Origin: Sneathiella sedimenti
GTDB taxonomy: Bacteria > Pseudomonadota > Alphaproteobacteria > Sneathiellales > Sneathiellaceae
Assembly (NCBI RefSeq): GCF_017313765.1
Contig: NZ_JAFLNC010000002.1
Coordinates: forward strand, 434,001-498,000
Length of the DNA stretch: 64,000 nt
Reading direction: 5' to 3'
A program made the translations under genes and the position numbers. Positions 16,539 through 26,936 of this stretch are shown piece after piece. The notes below the pieces were generated by a model. That model searched no databases. It worked only from the letters and a program-made list of their open reading frames with translations, and was not told the DNA's origin. Position 1 is the stretch's first letter. Every line of letters begins with the position of its first letter.

Positions 16539-17732
16539 TCAGCGGCTGAGCGCGGCAACGCCCGGCAGTGTCTTGCCTTCCATCCATTCGAGGAAGGCGC
16601 CACCGGCAGTCGAGATATAGGTAAGGCCATCCGTGACACCGGCTTTTGCCAGCGCCGACACCGTGTCACCGCCACCGGCAACGGAAATCAGCTCGCCCGC
16701 TCTGGTCAGCTTCTCGACTTCCTTGGCGACGGCGACCGTGCCGGCGTCGAAAGGGTCAATCTCGAAGGCGCCAAACGGGCCGTTCCATATTAATGTTTTT
16801 ACCGTCGCGAGACGTTCTTTGAGCAGGGTAACAGATTCCGGTGCGACATCGAGAATCATTTCGTCCGCCTGCACGTCATCGACGCTTGCCGTCCGGTTTG
16901 TGGCACCCGCCTTGAATTCCTTGGCCAGCACAACATGCGCGGGAAGGAGGACGTCACAGCCGACCTTCTCTGCCTTGGCCAGAATCTCCGAAGCTGTCCC
17001 GGCGAGATCATGCTCGCACAGGGAGGCCCCGACATTCACGCCCTTGGCATTGAGGAAGGTGTTCGCCATGCCGCCGCCAATTACCAGGATATCCACCTTC
17101 TCGATCAGGTTGAAGAGAAGGTCGAGTTTGCTGGAGATCTTTGCTCCACCAACAACCGCCATGACCGGACGTGCCGGCTTTTCCAGCGCCTTGGAAAGGG
17201 CCGTCAGTTCGGCTTCCATATTCCGGCCGGCATAGGCGGGCAGAAGATGGGCCAGCGCCTCGGTCGAGGCATGGGCGCGATGGGAGCAGGAAAAGGCGTC
17301 ATTCACATAGGCATCGCCAACGGCGGCGAGTTCCTTTGCGAAACCGGTATCGTTCTTTTCTTCGCCTGCGTGAAAGCGGACATTTTCCGCCAGCAGGACA
17401 TCGCCCGCCGACGCAGAGGAAACGGCTTTCGCAACAGGTTCGCCAATGCAGTCCTCAATAAAAGTGACCGGCCGCTTAATATGCGCGGCCAGGCCCTCGG
17501 CAATGGGACGGAGGGACATGTCCGGGACGACCTTGCCTTTTGGCCGCCCGAAATGGCTGAGAAGAAGGACTTTCGCACCTTTATCGGCGAGTTCATTCAA
17601 CGTCGGCAGGATCCGGTCAATACGGGTGAAGTCGGCAATCTTGCCATCCTCCACCGGTACATTCAGGTCCACCCGCACCAGAACGGTCTTGCCGCTGACA
17701 TCAAGATCATCGAGAGTCTTGAATTCAACCAT
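16539..17732 (-). CDS. pgk: Phosphoglycerate kinase
   Basis: A 397-residue kinase that transfers phosphate between 1,3-bisphosphoglycerate and ADP. It has the substrate-binding [10 protein letters not shown] at the N-terminus, [10 protein letters not shown], the basic patch around CSHRAHAST, and the C-terminal nucleotide-binding region [10 protein letters not shown]. An upstream ATG at 17816 exists, but ATG 17732 is chosen because it begins [15 protein letters not shown] as in relatives and follows CGGAGTAAGAGT. It follows gap by 26 bp. Confidence 0.96.
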   Translation of the reverse strand: MVEFKTLDDLDVSGKTVLVRVDLNVPVEDGKIADFTRIDRILPTLNELADKGAKVLLLSHFGRPKGKVVPDMSLRPIAEGLAAHIKRPVTFIEDCIGEPVAKAVSSASAGDVLLAENVRFHAGEEKNDTGFAKELAAVGDAYVNDAFSCSHRAHASTEALAHLLPAYAGRNMEAELTALSKALEKPARPVMAVVGGAKISSKLDLLFNLIEKVDILVIGGGMANTFLNAKGVNVGASLCEHDLAGTASEILAKAEKVGCDVLLPAHVVLAKEFKAGATNRTASVDDVQADEMILDVAPESVTLLKERLATVKTLIWNGPFGAFEIDPFDAGTVAVAKEVEKLTRAGELISVAGGGDTVSALAKAGVTDGLTYISTAGGAFLEWMEGKTLPGVAALSR

Positions 17733-17758
17733 ACTCTTACTCCGTCCCCGATCGCACG

Positions 17759-18766
17759 TTATTTGGCGTTGGCCATGGCGAGCGCCGTGTCGCTCATCCG
17801 GTTGGAGAAGCCCCACTCATTGTCGTACCAGCTCAGGACACGAACGAAGGTGCCGTCGATCACCTGTGTCTGGGTCAGGTCAAAGGTGGAAGACGCCGGG
17901 TTGTGGTTGAAGTCGATGGAGACAACCGGATCGCTGTTGGCGTCGAGAACGCCTTTCAGGCGACCGTTTGCAGCCTCGGTAATGGCGGCGTTGATCTCTT
18001 CCTTGGACGTGGAACGACCGGCGACGAATGTCAGGTCGATCATGGAGACGTTTGGTGTCGGAACGCGAACTGATGTACCGTCGAGCTTGCCGGCAAGCTC
18101 CGGCAGAACCAATCCAACAGCCTTGGCGGCACCGGTAGAAGTCGGGATCATCGACATGGCCGCAGCACGGGCGCGACGAAGGTCGGAATGGAGCGTATCC
18201 AGAACCGGCTGGTCACCTGTAAAGGCATGAACCGTTGTCATGAAGCCGTGAACAAGTCCAACGGATTCGTTGAGCACCTGGGCGACCGGCGCGAGGCAGT
18301 TGGTCGTGCAGGAGGCGTTGGAGACAACCGTGTGGTCCTTCGTCAGCTTGTCATGGTTGACGCCGTAAACAACGGTCAGGTCAACGTCTGTACCAGGAGC
18401 GGAGATCAGGACTTTCTTGGCACCTGCTTCCAGATGCTTGGCGGCCGCGTCACGCTTGGTGAAGATACCGGTGCATTCAAAGGCGATATCGACGTTGAGG
18501 TCGCCCCAGGGCAGATCGGCCGGATTGCGTTCCGCGGTTACCTTGATCGGGCCGCGGCCGAGGTCAATGGTGTCTCCATCAACCGTTACCGTGCCGGGGT
18601 AGCGGCCATGAACGCTGTCATATTTCAGAAGATGAGCGTTGGCTTCAACAGATCCCAGGTCATTGATGCCGACAACTTCAATATCGGTACGGCCGGACTC
18701 ATAGATTGCCCGAAGGATATTCCGTCCAATCCGTCCAAAACCGTTAATTGCTACACGAACAGTCAT
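17759..18766 (-). CDS. gap: Glyceraldehyde-3-phosphate dehydrogenase, type I
   Basis: A 335-residue NAD(P)-dependent dehydrogenase. NAD-binding [10 protein letters not shown] opens the protein, the catalytic cysteine lies in [12 protein letters not shown], and [12 protein letters not shown] closes it. It oxidises glyceraldehyde-3-phosphate with phosphate to 1,3-bisphosphoglycerate. ATG 18766 follows GGAGTAGAAGAA. It lies between tkt and pgk in one orientation. Confidence 0.97.
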   Translation of the reverse strand: MTVRVAINGFGRIGRNILRAIYESGRTDIEVVGINDLGSVEANAHLLKYDSVHGRYPGTVTVDGDTIDLGRGPIKVTAERNPADLPWGDLNVDIAFECTGIFTKRDAAAKHLEAGAKKVLISAPGTDVDLTVVYGVNHDKLTKDHTVVSNASCTTNCLAPVAQVLNESVGLVHGFMTTVHAFTGDQPVLDTLHSDLRRARAAAMSMIPTSTGAAKAVGLVLPELAGKLDGTSVRVPTPNVSMIDLTFVAGRSTSKEEINAAITEAANGRLKGVLDANSDPVVSIDFNHNPASSTFDLTQTQVIDGTFVRVLSWYDNEWGFSNRMSDTALAMANAK

Positions 18767-18820
18767 TTCTTCTACTCCTGATTGCCGGGTTCTTATTTCT
18801 GCCGGCCATTTTCTCTTAAG

Positions 18821-20824
18821 TTAAAGCCTGTCTTTTGCCGATGCGACGATTGCCTCGGCGGTGATGCCAAAATGTTTATAAAGATCGCCTGCCGGAGCGG
18901 AGGCGCCGAAACTGTCAATGCCGATAAAGCCGCCATCCGTGCCGGTGTATCTTTCCCAGCCCATGGAGCAGCCTGCCTCAACAGCAATTCTCACAGTATC
19001 CTCTTGAAGTGTTTCTTTTTTGTAAGCATCTTCCTGTTTTTCGAAGAGTTCCCAACAGGGCATGGAAACGACCCGCGTGCCGATGCCTTCGCTTTCCAGC
19101 ATCTTCTGCGCTTTCAGGGCAATGGATACTTCAGAGCCAGTTGCAATCAGGGTGACTTTCGCCTCCAGATTGGATGGGGCCAATTCGTAACCACCCTTGG
19201 CACAGAGGTTCTCAGTGGAATGGGTTTTCCGGGCCAAGTCCAGCCCCTGCCGGCTGAGTGACAGGATGGAGGGGGTCGATTTGGATTGCAGGGCAAGCTG
19301 CCAGCATTCCGCCGTTTCGACCGCGTCCGCCGGGCGGAAGACGTTGACGTTTGGCATTGCCCGCAGGGCAGCCAGATGCTCCACTGGTTGATGGGTCGGG
19401 CCGTCTTCACCAAGACCGATGGAATCATGGGTCATGACATAGATAACCCGCTGTTCCATCAGGGCGGAGAGGCGGATCGCCGGACGCGCATAATCGGTGA
19501 AGACCATGAAGGTACCGCCATAGGGAATAAAGCCCTTATGCAGCGCCATGCCGTTCATGATGGCAGCCATACCGAATTCGCGCACGCCGTAATAGATGTA
19601 CCGGCCGGAGAAATCTTCCGCGGTGACCGGTTTCATCTGGGGCGTCTGCGTCAGGTTCGATCCTGTCAGGTCGGCGGAGCCGCCGACAGTGTTGTCAACC
19701 TTGTCATTAATGACTTTCAGCACTTCCTGGCTTGATTTCCGTGTTGCCCAGGCCGGAGCATCCTCGCTGAGTTGCCGCTTATATTCCAGCAGCGCATCCT
19801 CAAGATCCGACGGGAGGTCTCCCCGCAGGCTGCTCTTGAACTCCGACCGTGTGTCTGCCGGAAGGGCTTTCAGGCTTTCTTCCCACGCTGCGGAGTGGCG
19901 GGCGCCCATAGTGCCGACACAGCGCCATTTATCAAGGATATCGTTGGGGATATCAAATGGTGCATGCGGCCAACCCAATTCCTTGCGGGCGAGGGCGATT
20001 TCATCCTCGCCAAGGGGCGCGCCATGAACACCGGACGTGCCCTGTTTATTCGGGGCGCCAAAACCGATGGTCGTGCGGCAGGCAATCATGGACGGCTTGT
20101 CCGAGAGTTTCGCCGCAGCGATTGCCTTTTCAATTTCCGCCGCATCATGGCCATTGACCGCCTGAACGTCCCAGCCGTGGGCTTCAAAGCGTTTCGCCTG
20201 GTCATCGGAAACCGCGAGGTCGGTCGAACCGTCGATGCTGATGGAGTTATCGTCCCACAGCACGATCAGCTTGTTCAGCTTGAGATGGCCGGCGAAGGAG
20301 ATCGCTTCGTGGCTGATCCCTTCCATCAGGCAACCGTCGCCGGCAATCACATAGGTATAGTGATCGACAATTTCCTTGAACCGTGCGGCCTGCATCTTTT
20401 CGGCAAGTGCCATGCCAACGGCCATGGCAAGGCCCTGTCCGAGCGGTCCGGTTGTCGTTTCGATGCCGTCTGCATGTCCGAATTCAGGGTGACCTGCGGT
20501 TTTCGACCCCAATTGGCGGAAATTCTTGATTTCCTCCAGGGTCATGTCCTTGTAGCCAGTCAGGTACAGCAGCGAATACAGCAGCATGGAACCATGGCCG
20601 GCCGACAATATAAAGCGATCACGGTCGGGCCAGTTCGGCTTCGCCGGATCAAACTTCAGGAATTTGGAAAAAAGGACGGTCGCAACATCGGCCATTCCCA
20701 TCGGCATGCCAGGGTGTCCAGAGTTTGCTGCCTGAACGGCATCCATGGACAGCGCCCGGATGGCGTTTGCCATGTCATCATGCTTGCTTGAGTTCGGTGA
20801 CGACTTAAGCCCGATCTTGTTCAT
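18821..20824 (-). CDS. tkt: Transketolase
   Basis: A 667-residue thiamine-diphosphate enzyme that moves two-carbon units between sugar phosphates. The ThDP motif starts GDGCLMEG and ends around [12 protein letters not shown]; the pyrimidine-domain signature is [14 protein letters not shown]. The frame opens at 20869, but ATG 20824 gives the standard length and follows GGAGATGAG. First gene of the tkt-gap-pgk-fba-thiE run, it links pentose phosphate and glycolysis. Confidence 0.96.
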   Translation of the reverse strand: MNKIGLKSSPNSSKHDDMANAIRALSMDAVQAANSGHPGMPMGMADVATVLFSKFLKFDPAKPNWPDRDRFILSAGHGSMLLYSLLYLTGYKDMTLEEIKNFRQLGSKTAGHPEFGHADGIETTTGPLGQGLAMAVGMALAEKMQAARFKEIVDHYTYVIAGDGCLMEGISHEAISFAGHLKLNKLIVLWDDNSISIDGSTDLAVSDDQAKRFEAHGWDVQAVNGHDAAEIEKAIAAAKLSDKPSMIACRTTIGFGAPNKQGTSGVHGAPLGEDEIALARKELGWPHAPFDIPNDILDKWRCVGTMGARHSAAWEESLKALPADTRSEFKSSLRGDLPSDLEDALLEYKRQLSEDAPAWATRKSSQEVLKVINDKVDNTVGGSADLTGSNLTQTPQMKPVTAEDFSGRYIYYGVREFGMAAIMNGMALHKGFIPYGGTFMVFTDYARPAIRLSALMEQRVIYVMTHDSIGLGEDGPTHQPVEHLAALRAMPNVNVFRPADAVETAECWQLALQSKSTPSILSLSRQGLDLARKTHSTENLCAKGGYELAPSNLEAKVTLIATGSEVSIALKAQKMLESEGIGTRVVSMPCWELFEKQEDAYKKETLQEDTVRIAVEAGCSMGWERYTGTDGGFIGIDSFGASAPAGDLYKHFGITAEAIVASAKDRL

Positions 20825-21146
20825 ACTTGGCTCATCTCCATCCACCAGGCGTTCTTTATATCTCCTCACCCCATGCGTTATGCATGATTGAAAGGAGCAA
20901 GTGCACAGGGTGCGCTTTCAGATTGCTGGTGCCCGTCTTCGGGTTGGTTTCAAAATGTATCCGTTCGTCAGATCATTCCGGTATTATGCCGAACTTCGCG
21001 CAATGACGCGCCGGCGTCCGGAATGCAAAGCCAAAAGGGTTTCCTTTCGGAATCGGGGGGAAGATGCCGCCCAAACATCGGTACGTCAACCGCTTAGTTC
21101 AAGGAAATAGTGCGAATCCATTCAAAATGTGCCACAACCAATAAGG

Positions 21147-21176
21147 TTGACGAGTGTTACGGCATGATCGTATTGT
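21147..21176 (+). promoter_or_regulatory. Candidate sigma-70 promoter for DUF4164-zapA, in a 403-bp intergenic region
   Basis: TTGACG (21147-21152), an 18-base spacer and TATTGT (21171-21176) precede the DUF4164 start by about 50 bp. The rest of the gap between tkt and DUF4164 (20825-21227) shows no convincing gene: two short plus-strand frames near 20890-21110 lack family features and ribosome sites. It presumably also holds the tkt promoter. Confidence 0.5.
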
Positions 21177-21227
21177 CAAAGGTGAGAGATTTCCGGTAAC
21201 TGACCATAAACAGTGTGGAATAGTCTG

Positions 21228-21500
21228 ATGGGGAACGAGCAGGACAGCGAATCAAGGATGGAGGCGGCCATTGCCCGGCTGGAGAAAGCCGCCACTACCC
21301 TTGCGCGGGAGAAGCAGCAGGGGGAATTTGGCTCGGGCGGCGTTGCCGTCGGATCCGATCTTGCCGCTGAGAATGAAGCGCTGAAAAGCGAGCTTGAAGC
21401 ATTGCGCGGCAAGTATGAGGCACTGAAGAGGAAGACTCAGGCGGTCTCTGGCCGCCTTGATCAATCAATCGATCAGCTCAGCATGATATTGGAGCAGTAA
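21228..21500 (+). CDS. DUF4164 coiled-coil protein
   Basis: A 90-residue, strongly helical and charged protein (RMEAAIARLEKAATTLARE ... NEALKSELEALRGKYEALKRK) predicted to be mostly coiled coil. Members of DUF4164 are found immediately upstream of zapA in alphaproteobacteria, as here with one base between the genes, so a role alongside ZapA in Z-ring organisation is a reasonable inference. ATG 21228 is chosen over the in-frame ATG 21213. Function is not established. Confidence 0.75.
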   Translation: MGNEQDSESRMEAAIARLEKAATTLAREKQQGEFGSGGVAVGSDLAAENEALKSELEALRGKYEALKRKTQAVSGRLDQSIDQLSMILEQ

Positions 21501-21501
21501 C

Positions 21502-21813
21502 ATGGGATCTCTGACAGTCAACGTGAACGGACGGTCATACCCGATCATCTGCGGTGATGGGGAAGAACCGCATCTTGAATATCTGGCGGAATTTGTCGAT
21601 AAAAAGGTTCAGGACCTGATGGAGTCGGTTGGCAGCGCGAGCGAGGGCCAGCTGCTGTTGATGGCTAGCCTGCTGATTGCGGATGACTTGTCGCAGGCAT
21701 ATGAAACGATCGAGAAACTCCGGGAAGAGATTGAGGCCACCGGGAGCAGCTCCGCGGAGGATGCCTGGGCAGAAAAAATTGAGTCTATTGCACAAACGCT
21801 CGAAAATGCTTAA
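21502..21813 (+). CDS. zapA: Cell division protein ZapA
   Basis: A 103-residue protein. The N-terminal beta-rich dimer domain (LTVNVNGRSYPIICGDGEE, then YLAEFVDKKV) is followed by a helix with LMASLLIADDLSQAYE and a C-terminal coiled coil, the ZapA layout. ZapA cross-links FtsZ protofilaments at mid-cell. Its position one base after DUF4164 and just upstream of the 6S-like RNA and fau is the conserved bacterial arrangement. Confidence 0.9.
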   Translation: MGSLTVNVNGRSYPIICGDGEEPHLEYLAEFVDKKVQDLMESVGSASEGQLLLMASLLIADDLSQAYETIEKLREEIEATGSSSAEDAWAEKIESIAQTLENA

Positions 21814-21839
21814 ATGGACGGTGTTGCACTGACTTGTGC

Positions 21840-21995
21840 GTTAGACGAATGATTTCCTGGGGCCAATAACGAAATCCTGGGAGCTGATCCCTGACTGGAC
21901 CGTGGTCCTACTATATCGGCGCCCACCTGACTTGTCAGGCCACAGCGATTTCCACGCGTCGACGGCTATGCTGGTGCAACAGTGCCCTATTTCCG
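21840..21995 (+). ncRNA. ssrS: Candidate 6S RNA
   Basis: The 203-bp gap between zapA and the 5-formyl-THF cyclo-ligase gene is the site where 6S RNA is encoded in many proteobacteria. The stretch has the expected self-complementarity: outer TCC...GGGC pairs with GCCC...GGA across the region, and an internal CCTGAC-TT-GTCAGG hairpin lies near 21930. 6S RNA mimics an open promoter and sequesters sigma-70 RNA polymerase. Boundaries are approximate; the call rests on synteny and hand-drawn pairing. Confidence 0.55.
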
Positions 21996-22016
21996 GATCC
22001 TGCCGAAAAGCTGCCT

Positions 22017-22589
22017 GTGACACAAACTTGCAGAAACCAAAAACAGCAACAGCGTGATGCCGCTTTTGCGCGCCGGGCATCAATTGTCGCGGAAGATGCG
22101 GGTGCACGCGCCGCGCGCCGGTTTCTGGATGCATTTCCGGCGCTGGATGACAAGACAATCTCCCTTTACTGGCCGCTTGGCAGCGAGCTGGACACGAGAC
22201 CGCTTCTGCAGGCTCTCCATGACCTTGGTGTCGCCTGCGCCTTGCCGGTTGTGGAACGTAAGGACCACCCCTTGGCCTTTCGTCGCTGGACACCGGAAAC
22301 GGTGCTGGAGCCGGGCGCCTTCAACGTGCTGGTCCCGGCCAAGACCGCGGACTATGTCACCCCCGATTTTGTGATTACGCCGATGCTTGCCTTTGACGCG
22401 GCGGGCTATAGACTGGGCTATGGCGGCGGGTTTTACGACCGTACCCTGGAAAAACTTCGAGATGGTGTCGAGTGCTGTGCTATCGGTTTTGCCTACGCCG
22501 CGCAGGAAGTGGCGAGGGTGGTGACCGACAGTTATGATCAGCGCCTCGACTATATTGTGACAGAAAAAGAACTAAGGAAAATAACGTGA
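22017..22589 (+). CDS. 5-formyltetrahydrofolate cyclo-ligase
   Basis: A 190-residue enzyme of the YgfA/FAU1 family, which converts 5-formyl-THF to 5,10-methenyl-THF with ATP. Diagnostic features are SLYWPLGSELDTRPLL, the substrate loop LVPAKTADYVTPDFVITPMLAFD and the glycine-rich ATP site GYRLGYGGGFYDR. GTG 22017 is the start. Its end overlaps the next gene by 4 bp (GTGA). Position after the 6S-like RNA is conserved. Confidence 0.92.
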   Translation: MTQTCRNQKQQQRDAAFARRASIVAEDAGARAARRFLDAFPALDDKTISLYWPLGSELDTRPLLQALHDLGVACALPVVERKDHPLAFRRWTPETVLEPGAFNVLVPAKTADYVTPDFVITPMLAFDAAGYRLGYGGGFYDRTLEKLRDGVECCAIGFAYAAQEVARVVTDSYDQRLDYIVTEKELRKIT

Positions 22590-23404
22590 AAATTCTGTAT
22601 TTCGGGGATGTGGTGGGCCGTTCGGGTCGGGACGTGCTGGTCGCGCAACTGCCGAAAATTCGCGAGCGGCTGTCCCCCGATTTTATTGTCGTCAATGGCG
22701 AGAATGCAGCGGGCGGCTTTGGTATCACCGAGAAAATTGCCGAAGAATTCTATACTGCCGGTACGGACTGCATTGTCCTTGGCAATCACAGCTTCGACCA
22801 GAAGGAAATTATGCCCTTCCTTGAGAAGGACGCCCGGATGCTGCGTCCCATCAATTATCCGAAAGATACGCCGGGGCGCGGGGCAAGCGTGTTCAAGACC
22901 CGTCGCGGCAAGAGTATTCTGGTGGTGCAGGTGATGGCGCGTCTGTTCATGGATCCGCTCGATGATCCCTTTGCGGCTGTTGATAAAATGCTTGCCGGCA
23001 ATCCGCTTGGCCGGAAATATGACGCCATTCTGGTTGATATTCACGGGGAGATCACCTCCGAGAAAATGTCCATGGGACATTTTTGCGATGGCCGGGTTTC
23101 CATGGTGGTGGGCAGCCATACCCATGTCCCGACCGCGGACGCCCAGATTTTTCCGGGCGGAACCGCCTACCAGACGGATGCCGGCATGTGCGGCGACTAT
23201 AACTCCGTGATCGGCATGGACAAGGAAGAGCCGCTCCGTCGCTTCACCCGGAAAATTCCGGGCGGGCGCTTTACGCCGGCACTGGGCGAGGGGACAGCCT
23301 GCGGAGTTTTTGTCCAGACAGACGATAAAACGGGCCTTGCGAGCTATATTTCGCCCTTGCGCGTCGGTGGTCGCCTGATAGAGATATGGCCAGAGGGTTC
23401 CTGA
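22586..23404 (+). CDS. YmdB-like (TIGR00282) metallophosphoesterase
   Basis: A 272-residue calcineurin-like phosphoesterase. Metal ligands are seen in GDVVGRSGRD (residues 7-16), NGENAAGG, LGNHSFDQ, VDIHGE and VVGSHTHVPTADAQ. This set is that of the YmdB family, whose Bacillus member hydrolyses 2',3'-cyclic AMP and affects biofilm and sporulation decisions; the role in proteobacteria is not settled. Start GTG 22586 overlaps the preceding gene by 4 bp, so the two are coupled. Confidence 0.88.
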   Translation: MKILYFGDVVGRSGRDVLVAQLPKIRERLSPDFIVVNGENAAGGFGITEKIAEEFYTAGTDCIVLGNHSFDQKEIMPFLEKDARMLRPINYPKDTPGRGASVFKTRRGKSILVVQVMARLFMDPLDDPFAAVDKMLAGNPLGRKYDAILVDIHGEITSEKMSMGHFCDGRVSMVVGSHTHVPTADAQIFPGGTAYQTDAGMCGDYNSVIGMDKEEPLRRFTRKIPGGRFTPALGEGTACGVFVQTDDKTGLASYISPLRVGGRLIEIWPEGS

Positions 23405-23502
23405 AGCTCTTCGGAGATATAAAAAGGACGTGCCTCTTTTATGCGGATCGGGTACAAACGGCGAAACAGTAACCATTAACCATTGAGACCAAGAGACGAA
23501 CT

Positions 23503-24255
23503 ATGGCGGGACATTCACAATTTAAGAACATCATGCACCGCAAGGGCGCGCAGGATAAGAAGCGGGCGAAGATTTTCGCCAAGCATATCCGTGAATTGAC
23601 GGTGGCGGCGAAAACCGGCTTGCCGGACCCGGCCATGAATCCGCGCCTCAGGAGCGCGATATCCGCCGCCCGCAGCGATAATATGCCGAACGACAATATC
23701 GATCGTGCGATCAAGCGTGCCTCCGGCGAGGCCGGTGCCGATAATTACGAGGAAATGCGTTATGAGGGCTATGGTCCCGGGGGCGTTGCCATTATCGTCG
23801 AGACCTTGACGGATAACCGCAACCGCACCGCCGCTGACGTGCGCGCTGCCTTCGCCAAGGCCGGCGGCGCGATGGGCGAGACGGGCTCCGTTGCCTTCAT
23901 GTTCGACCGGATTGGGCAGGTTATCTATGCCGCTGATGCGATAGACGCCGATGAAATGTTTGAAGCGGCGCTGGAAGCAGGTGCGGAGAATGTCGAAAGC
24001 GATACCCAGATCCATGACATAACCTGCGCGATGGAGGATTTTAACGACGTGCGCGATGCGCTGGAAGAGAAATTCGGCACACCTCAGGAAGCGGGCATCG
24101 TCTGGAAGCCACAGAACTCGATCCCGGTGGAAACGGAGGATCTGGCCAACTCCCTCTTCAAGCTGGTGGATGTGCTCGAAGACAATGACGATGTGCAGAA
24201 GGTTTCGGCCAATTTTGATATTCCCGAAGAAATCATGGAGAAAATTGGCGGCTAA
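23503..24255 (+). CDS. yebC: YebC/PmpR family DNA-binding or translation factor
   Basis: A 250-residue protein beginning [21 protein letters not shown], the family signature, with the acidic surface and [20 protein letters not shown] in the second domain. Once named transcriptional regulators, YebC proteins have more recently been linked to relief of ribosome stalling at proline-rich motifs, which would fit the proline-rich TolA in this window. It is followed by ruvC 27 bp downstream, the common order. Confidence 0.93.
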   Translation: MAGHSQFKNIMHRKGAQDKKRAKIFAKHIRELTVAAKTGLPDPAMNPRLRSAISAARSDNMPNDNIDRAIKRASGEAGADNYEEMRYEGYGPGGVAIIVETLTDNRNRTAADVRAAFAKAGGAMGETGSVAFMFDRIGQVIYAADAIDADEMFEAALEAGAENVESDTQIHDITCAMEDFNDVRDALEEKFGTPQEAGIVWKPQNSIPVETEDLANSLFKLVDVLEDNDDVQKVSANFDIPEEIMEKIGG

Positions 24256-24282
24256 CTCTTAAGTAAGGACAGTATTTTTATC

Positions 24283-24798
24283 ATGCGTTTATTAGGGCTG
24301 GATCCGGGACTTCGCCATACCGGCTGGGGGATCATAGAGGCAGAGGGCAATACCCTCCGGCATCTGGCCAATGGCGCAATATCCTCTGATGGCGATCTCA
24401 GCCTCTCTGAGCGCCTTGTTCAGCTCTATGACGGAATCAGCAAGGTTATTCTGGACTGGCAGCCCGCCGAGGCGGCGGTTGAGGAAACCTTCGTCAACAA
24501 GAACCCGGTCTCGACCCTGAAGCTCGGACAAGCGCGTGGAATTTCCCTGTTGGTTCCGTCGCTCAATGGTCTCCCGGTTGAGGAATATGCCCCCAACAAG
24601 ATCAAGAAGTCGGTGGTTGGCGCGGGCCATGCCGGAAAAGAGCAGATCCACGCCATGGTCGGCATGCTGCTGCCCGGATGCAATATTGCCAACGAACATG
24701 CCGCTGATGCGCTTGCCGTGGCCATTTGCCATGCCCATTATGCGAGCAGCAACCGCAACCTTCGAAAGGCCACGATGATGGCAGGGCGGGCACCATGA
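24283..24798 (+). CDS. ruvC: Holliday junction resolvase RuvC
   Basis: A 171-residue RNase-H-fold endonuclease that cuts Holliday junctions symmetrically. The catalytic acidic residues are visible in GLDPGLRHTGWG, VEETFVNKNP and HAADALAVAI. The last 4 bases overlap ruvA (ATGA), so RuvC, RuvA and RuvB are made from one coupled transcript. Confidence 0.95.
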   Translation: MRLLGLDPGLRHTGWGIIEAEGNTLRHLANGAISSDGDLSLSERLVQLYDGISKVILDWQPAEAAVEETFVNKNPVSTLKLGQARGISLLVPSLNGLPVEEYAPNKIKKSVVGAGHAGKEQIHAMVGMLLPGCNIANEHAADALAVAICHAHYASSNRNLRKATMMAGRAP

Positions 24799-25412
24799 TC
24801 GCGAAACTGACCGGCAAGCTGGACGAAATCGGCGACGACTGGGTTATCGTAGACGTGGGGGGCGTCGGTTATCTTGTGTTCTGTTCCGGACGGTCGCTCC
24901 GGAACCTGCCGGAGAAAGGCGGGATCGTCTCCCTGCACATCGAAACCCATGTGCGGGAAGATCATATCCATCTCTATGGCTTTGAAAGCGTCGCCGCGCG
25001 GTCCTGGTTCAACCTGCTGCAGACGGTGCAGGGGGTAGGGGCCAAGGTCGCCCTCGGTATTCTCTCTCTCTATTCCGGGGATGAACTGACGCAGATCGTC
25101 GCCGCCGGGGACAAGACGGCGCTGACCCGGGTGTCGGGGGTCGGACCGAAGGTCGCAGGCCGGATCACGGCTGAGCTGAAAGACAAGGTCGCGAAAATGG
25201 ATCTCGGACCCGTTGCCTTTAGTGCGGAAGTATCAGCGACGGCTTCGAAACCGGCGCAGACCGCCGCCGGGGATGCGGTGTCGGCGCTTGTCAACCTCGG
25301 CTATGGCCGGGCGGATGCCTTTGGCGCGGTCGCCGCTGCCGCCCGAACTCTCGGGCCCGAGGCCTCTGTTGAGGCCCTGATAACCACCGGGTTGAAGGAG
25401 CTTGCCGCATGA
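24795..25412 (+). CDS. ruvA: Holliday junction branch-migration protein RuvA
   Basis: A 205-residue protein. The N-terminal OB domain ([12 protein letters not shown] ... [10 protein letters not shown]) is followed by helix-hairpin-helix motifs ([17 protein letters not shown] and [15 protein letters not shown]) and a C-terminal RuvB-contact domain ([13 protein letters not shown]). An upstream in-frame ATG at 24726 lies inside ruvC; ATG 24795, overlapping the ruvC stop, begins as in all RuvA proteins. Its end overlaps ruvB by 4 bp. Confidence 0.95.
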   Translation: MIAKLTGKLDEIGDDWVIVDVGGVGYLVFCSGRSLRNLPEKGGIVSLHIETHVREDHIHLYGFESVAARSWFNLLQTVQGVGAKVALGILSLYSGDELTQIVAAGDKTALTRVSGVGPKVAGRITAELKDKVAKMDLGPVAFSAEVSATASKPAQTAAGDAVSALVNLGYGRADAFGAVAAAARTLGPEASVEALITTGLKELAA

Positions 25413-26455
25413 GTGACGAGAGGCTTGTCAGCACTGCCGCAAATGATCAGGAGGAAATGGAGACCCAGTTCCGCCCGCAGGTCCTTGATGATTTTATCGG
25501 CCAGAAGCAGGTCCGTGAAAATTTAAGCGTCTTCATCCAGGCGGCGAAAGCACGCGGCGAAGCTCTTGATCATGTGATGTTTTTTGGACCTCCGGGTCTT
25601 GGAAAAACAACCCTCTCGCAGATCGTCGCCCGCGAACTTGGGGTGAATTTCCGGGCAACCGCCGGACCGGTGATCACCAAGGCAGGGGATCTCGCGGCCC
25701 TTCTCACCAACCTTGAAAAGAATGATGTGCTCTTTATCGATGAAATTCATCGCCTGAGCCCCGCGGTGGAGGAAATTCTCTATCCGGCGATGGAGGATTT
25801 CCATCTGGATCTCATCATCGGGGAGGGGCCGGCAGCGCGTTCCGTCCGCATTGATCTGCCGCCGTTTACGCTTGTCGGGGCAACGACCCGCTCGGGCCTG
25901 ATCACCACCCCGCTTCGGGAGCGGTTCGGTATTCCCCTCCGCATGAATTTCTATGAGCCGGATGAACTCAAGCTTATTGTGGCGCGCGGCGCACGGGTTC
26001 TGGGCCTCAATCTCAGTGAAGACGGCGCGATCGAGATCGCCAGACGCAGTCGCGGTACGCCGCGCGTTGCCGGCCGTCTTCTGCGCCGAGTACGGGATTT
26101 CGCCGCTGTTGCCGGGGCTGATCTTGTCGATGCAGTCAAGGCAGATGCCGCCCTCAACCGGCTGGAAGTCGATAAACGCGGGCTCGACAGCATGGACCGG
26201 CGTTATCTTGGCCGCATTGCCGAGGACTTCGGCGGCGGCCCGGTCGGTGTGGAGACCCTCTCCGCCGCCTTGTCAGAGCCGCGCGATGCCATCGAGGATA
26301 TTATCGAGCCGTACCTGATCCAGCAGGGTTTTCTGCAGCGGACTCCGCGCGGACGCATGCTGACAAAGGCGGCATTTGATCATCTGGGTTTGGCCTTTCC
26401 GAAGACCATGTCGGAACAGCTGTCCCTGATCGATGAAGAGAGACGGGATGAGTAA
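25409..26455 (+). CDS. ruvB: Holliday junction helicase RuvB
   Basis: A 348-residue AAA+ motor. Walker [10 protein letters not shown], Walker [11 protein letters not shown], sensor [19 protein letters not shown] and arginine finger region are followed by a winged-helix DNA-binding domain ending in [17 protein letters not shown]. It drives branch migration with RuvA. Start overlaps ruvA, and the end overlaps ybgC by 8 bp. Confidence 0.97.
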   Translation: MSDERLVSTAANDQEEMETQFRPQVLDDFIGQKQVRENLSVFIQAAKARGEALDHVMFFGPPGLGKTTLSQIVARELGVNFRATAGPVITKAGDLAALLTNLEKNDVLFIDEIHRLSPAVEEILYPAMEDFHLDLIIGEGPAARSVRIDLPPFTLVGATTRSGLITTPLRERFGIPLRMNFYEPDELKLIVARGARVLGLNLSEDGAIEIARRSRGTPRVAGRLLRRVRDFAAVAGADLVDAVKADAALNRLEVDKRGLDSMDRRYLGRIAEDFGGGPVGVETLSAALSEPRDAIEDIIEPYLIQQGFLQRTPRGRMLTKAAFDHLGLAFPKTMSEQLSLIDEERRDE

Positions 26456-26936
26456 CGTCAAAATGCTCGGCCGGTTTGAGGCAGGGGATCAAGGGACGCG
26501 GCATGTATTTCCGCTTTCCGTCTATTGGGAGGATACGGACGCAGGCGGCATTGTCTATTACGCCAACTACCTCAAATTCACGGAGCGGGCGCGAACGGAC
26601 ATGCTGCGGGGCCTCGGCATCAATCAGCAGGCGATGATGGAGGAAGACGGCGCGAATTTTGTCGTCCGCGCCTGTGAAATCGAATATCTTAAGCCGGCAA
26701 GAATGGAAGACGAGCTTGAAATCGTGACCTCGGTGACCGATCTGCGAGGGGCGTCTCTCAGGATGGCGCAGAATATTTATCGCGGCGGAGAACTCCTCGT
26801 GGAGACGAAGGTACGGGTCGCCTGCCTTGACAGAGAAGGAAAACCGCAGCGTCTTTCTTCTGCCATAAATGACAAGTTTAATGCGATTTTGGGCGATTCG
26901 GCTTTACATGCGAAGACTTTAGCCAGGGAAGAGTAA
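26448..26936 (+). CDS. ybgC: Tol-Pal-associated acyl-CoA thioesterase
   Basis: A 162-residue hotdog-fold thioesterase. The active-site region [25 protein letters not shown] carries the catalytic aspartate. ATG 26448 is used because it overlaps the ruvB stop and is followed by the normal N-terminus; an upstream ATG at 26433 also exists. The gene opens the tol operon, as in most proteobacteria, and its stop is immediately followed by the tolQ ATG. Its substrate in vivo is unclear. Confidence 0.92.
   Translation: MSNVKMLGRFEAGDQGTRHVFPLSVYWEDTDAGGIVYYANYLKFTERARTDMLRGLGINQQAMMEEDGANFVVRACEIEYLKPARMEDELEIVTSVTDLRGASLRMAQNIYRGGELLVETKVRVACLDREGKPQRLSSAINDKFNAILGDSALHAKTLAREE

Noticed and set aside
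16935-18230. Plus-strand 431-residue open frame
   Set aside because: Antisense of pgk and gap; no known domain, and both sense genes are certain.
20888-21110. Two overlapping ~70-residue plus-strand frames in the tkt upstream gap
   Set aside because: No ribosome site, no resemblance to a family, and Arg/Ser/Cys-rich composition of a non-coding frame.
22550-23476. Minus-strand 308-residue open frame
   Set aside because: Antisense of the YmdB-like phosphoesterase, which has clear metal-binding motifs.
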